Assembly (NCBI GenBank): GCA_026393955.1
Contig: JAPKZE010000205.1
Location: 1-6,830, forward strand
Reading direction: 5' to 3'
DNA: 6,830 nt
Source: Candidatus Aminicenantota bacterium
GTDB taxonomy: Bacteria > Acidobacteriota > Aminicenantia > Aminicenantales > Saccharicenantaceae
Shown here: positions 6,155 through 6,830 of the stretch, piece after piece
Position numbering within the stretch: position 1 is the stretch's first letter
Layout of the letters: each line of letters begins with the position of its first letter
Notes under the pieces: generated by a model
What the model saw: only the letters and a program-made list of their open reading frames with translations
Databases searched by the model: none
Told to the model about the DNA's origin: nothing
Translations under genes and position numbers: made by a program

Positions 6155-6588
6155 TCGCCGTCGACAGCAATATCCTCGTTTACGCCCACCGCGAGGACTC
6201 CCCGTGGCATGCCGCGTCCCTGGAATGCCTGACCGGGCTGTCCGAAGGCCGGGCCCCCTGGGCCATTCCCTGGCCCTGTATTCACGAGTTCCTGGCCATC
6301 GCGACCCATCCCCGCATCTACGCGCCCCCGACACCCTTGGACTTGGCGGTCGAACAAGTGGACGCCTGGCTCGAATCGCCGGGCCTGGTCCTGCTGGGCG
6401 AGGACGAAGGTCATTGGGCCCGGCTCCGGTCGCTCCTCCTCGCCGGCAAGATCGCGGGGCCGGCGGTCCACGACGCGCGCGTGGCGGCGATCTGCCTCCG
6501 GCACGGCGTGAGCGAGCTGTGGACGATCGACAGGGACTTCAGCCGCTTGCCGGGACTGAAGGTCCGGAATCCCCTGAAGCCCGAATAG
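6151..6588 (+). CDS. vapC: VapC family toxin, PIN-domain ribonuclease
   Basis: This 145-residue PIN-domain protein has the usual VapC length. The acidic active site is complete: D5 in AVDSNILVYA, E46 in IHEFLA, D108 in VHDARVAAI and D127 in TIDRDF, with D129 nearby. These residues hold the metal ions for endoribonuclease cleavage. VapC proteins commonly cut tRNA or rRNA and arrest translation; the RNA target here cannot be read. HEFLAIATHPRIY and the PLDLAVEQVDAWL helix match the larger VapC subgroup that pairs with VapB of this kind. Translation starts at ATG 6151, inside the antitoxin stop, with GAGGAG (6137-6142) 8 bases upstream, so toxin synthesis is coupled to antitoxin translation. The toxin appears intact and likely active. 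It converges on the Fe-S gene with a 9-base gap. Confidence 0.92.
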   Translation: MIAVDSNILVYAHREDSPWHAASLECLTGLSEGRAPWAIPWPCIHEFLAIATHPRIYAPPTPLDLAVEQVDAWLESPGLVLLGEDEGHWARLRSLLLAGKIAGPAVHDARVAAICLRHGVSELWTIDRDFSRLPGLKVRNPLKPE

Positions 6589-6597
6589 GTCCCGGCC

Positions 6598-6830
6598 CTA
6601 CTTGGGGCCGCGGCAATCCCGCACGCAGATGCCGCAGATGAACTGCGTCGTGTAGCCCTTCTTGCGGAAATCCTTGAGCGTCTCGTAGCAGGCCAGATGG
6701 TCGAAGGCCTCCCGGGTGTCCTTGATGGCCCGGGCCGGACACGCGGCGGCGCAGGCATGGCAGGAGCGGCAGTCGCGGTCGAGCGGGCGGTCCGGCTCGA
6801 GCGGCATGTCGGTGAGGACCGTGACCAGGC
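6598..6830 (-). CDS. QueG-like 4Fe-4S protein, C-terminal fragment (5' end outside window)
   Basis: The reading frame is open to the right edge and ends at TAG (6600-6598), so 76 C-terminal residues are visible. TDMPLEPDRPL precedes a cysteine cluster (CRSCHACAAACP), followed by a lone cysteine (HLACYE) and a second cluster (CGICVRDC). Together these can hold two 4Fe-4S clusters. The LTD-PLEPD lead-in followed by C-x2-C-x2-C-x3-CP closely resembles the ferredoxin part of epoxyqueuosine reductase (QueG) and of QueG-like proteins common in anaerobes. The short ending after the second cluster, without HEAT-like repeats, fits the QueG-like relatives better than true QueG. The cobalamin-binding N-terminal part would be off the window, so enzymatic identity remains open. 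An internal ATG (6807-6805) exists, but the conserved residues continue upstream of it. Confidence 0.78.
   Translation of the reverse strand, partial: LVTVLTDMPLEPDRPLDRDCRSCHACAAACPARAIKDTREAFDHLACYETLKDFRKKGYTTQFICGICVRDCRGPK

Noticed and set aside
1..6830. CRISPR arrays, tRNA or rRNA genes, insertion-sequence ends or attachment sites
   Set aside because: I found no regularly spaced repeats, no tRNA-like fold, no transposase or integrase gene, and no matching terminal repeats on reading both strands.

Overview
The window is a GC-rich stretch of bacterial chromosome with short intergenic spaces and ordinary housekeeping and accessory genes. I see no phage, insertion sequence, CRISPR, rRNA or tRNA signal. 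The gene set is a many-membrane-segment sensor kinase, a Tat-exported M24 peptidase, a class I fructose-1,6-bisphosphatase, a VapBC pair and a QueG-like Fe-S protein. Together with the base composition, this suggests an Acidobacteriota or Aminicenantes-like lineage. That assignment is an inference from gene style, not a demonstrated placement.

Layout. Bases 1-192 (+) are the last 63 codons of a GyrI-like effector-binding protein. Its stop codon directly abuts the stop of a convergent two-component operon. That operon (minus strand, 3260 down to 193) encodes a 795-residue membrane histidine kinase followed, with an ATGA overlap, by an OmpR-type response regulator. A 126-base divergent region (3261-3386) separates the kinase gene from fbp. 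It holds a strong kinase-side sigma70-type promoter (TTGTCA, 18 bp, TATAAT) and a weaker fbp-side one. The class I fructose-1,6-bisphosphatase gene (3387-4412, +) is followed after 62 bases by an exported M24 (Xaa-Pro-type) metallopeptidase gene (4475-5758, +).

A locally AT-rich spacer then leads into a vapBC toxin-antitoxin pair (5903-6588, +). The antitoxin start lies on the edge of a perfect 16-bp palindrome that is probably the autoregulatory operator. Nine bases beyond the toxin stop, a convergent gene enters from the right edge. It encodes the C-terminal part of a protein with two iron-sulfur cluster motifs, resembling epoxyqueuosine reductase (QueG) relatives (6830 down to 6598).

Working together: the kinase and regulator form one phosphorelay, and the antitoxin and toxin form one self-regulated module. 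The fbp and peptidase genes may be co-transcribed but have no obvious shared function. I find no convincing new multi-gene system. The most interesting points are the vapBC operator/start arrangement, the compact divergent promoter region, and the elaborate sensor part of the kinase.
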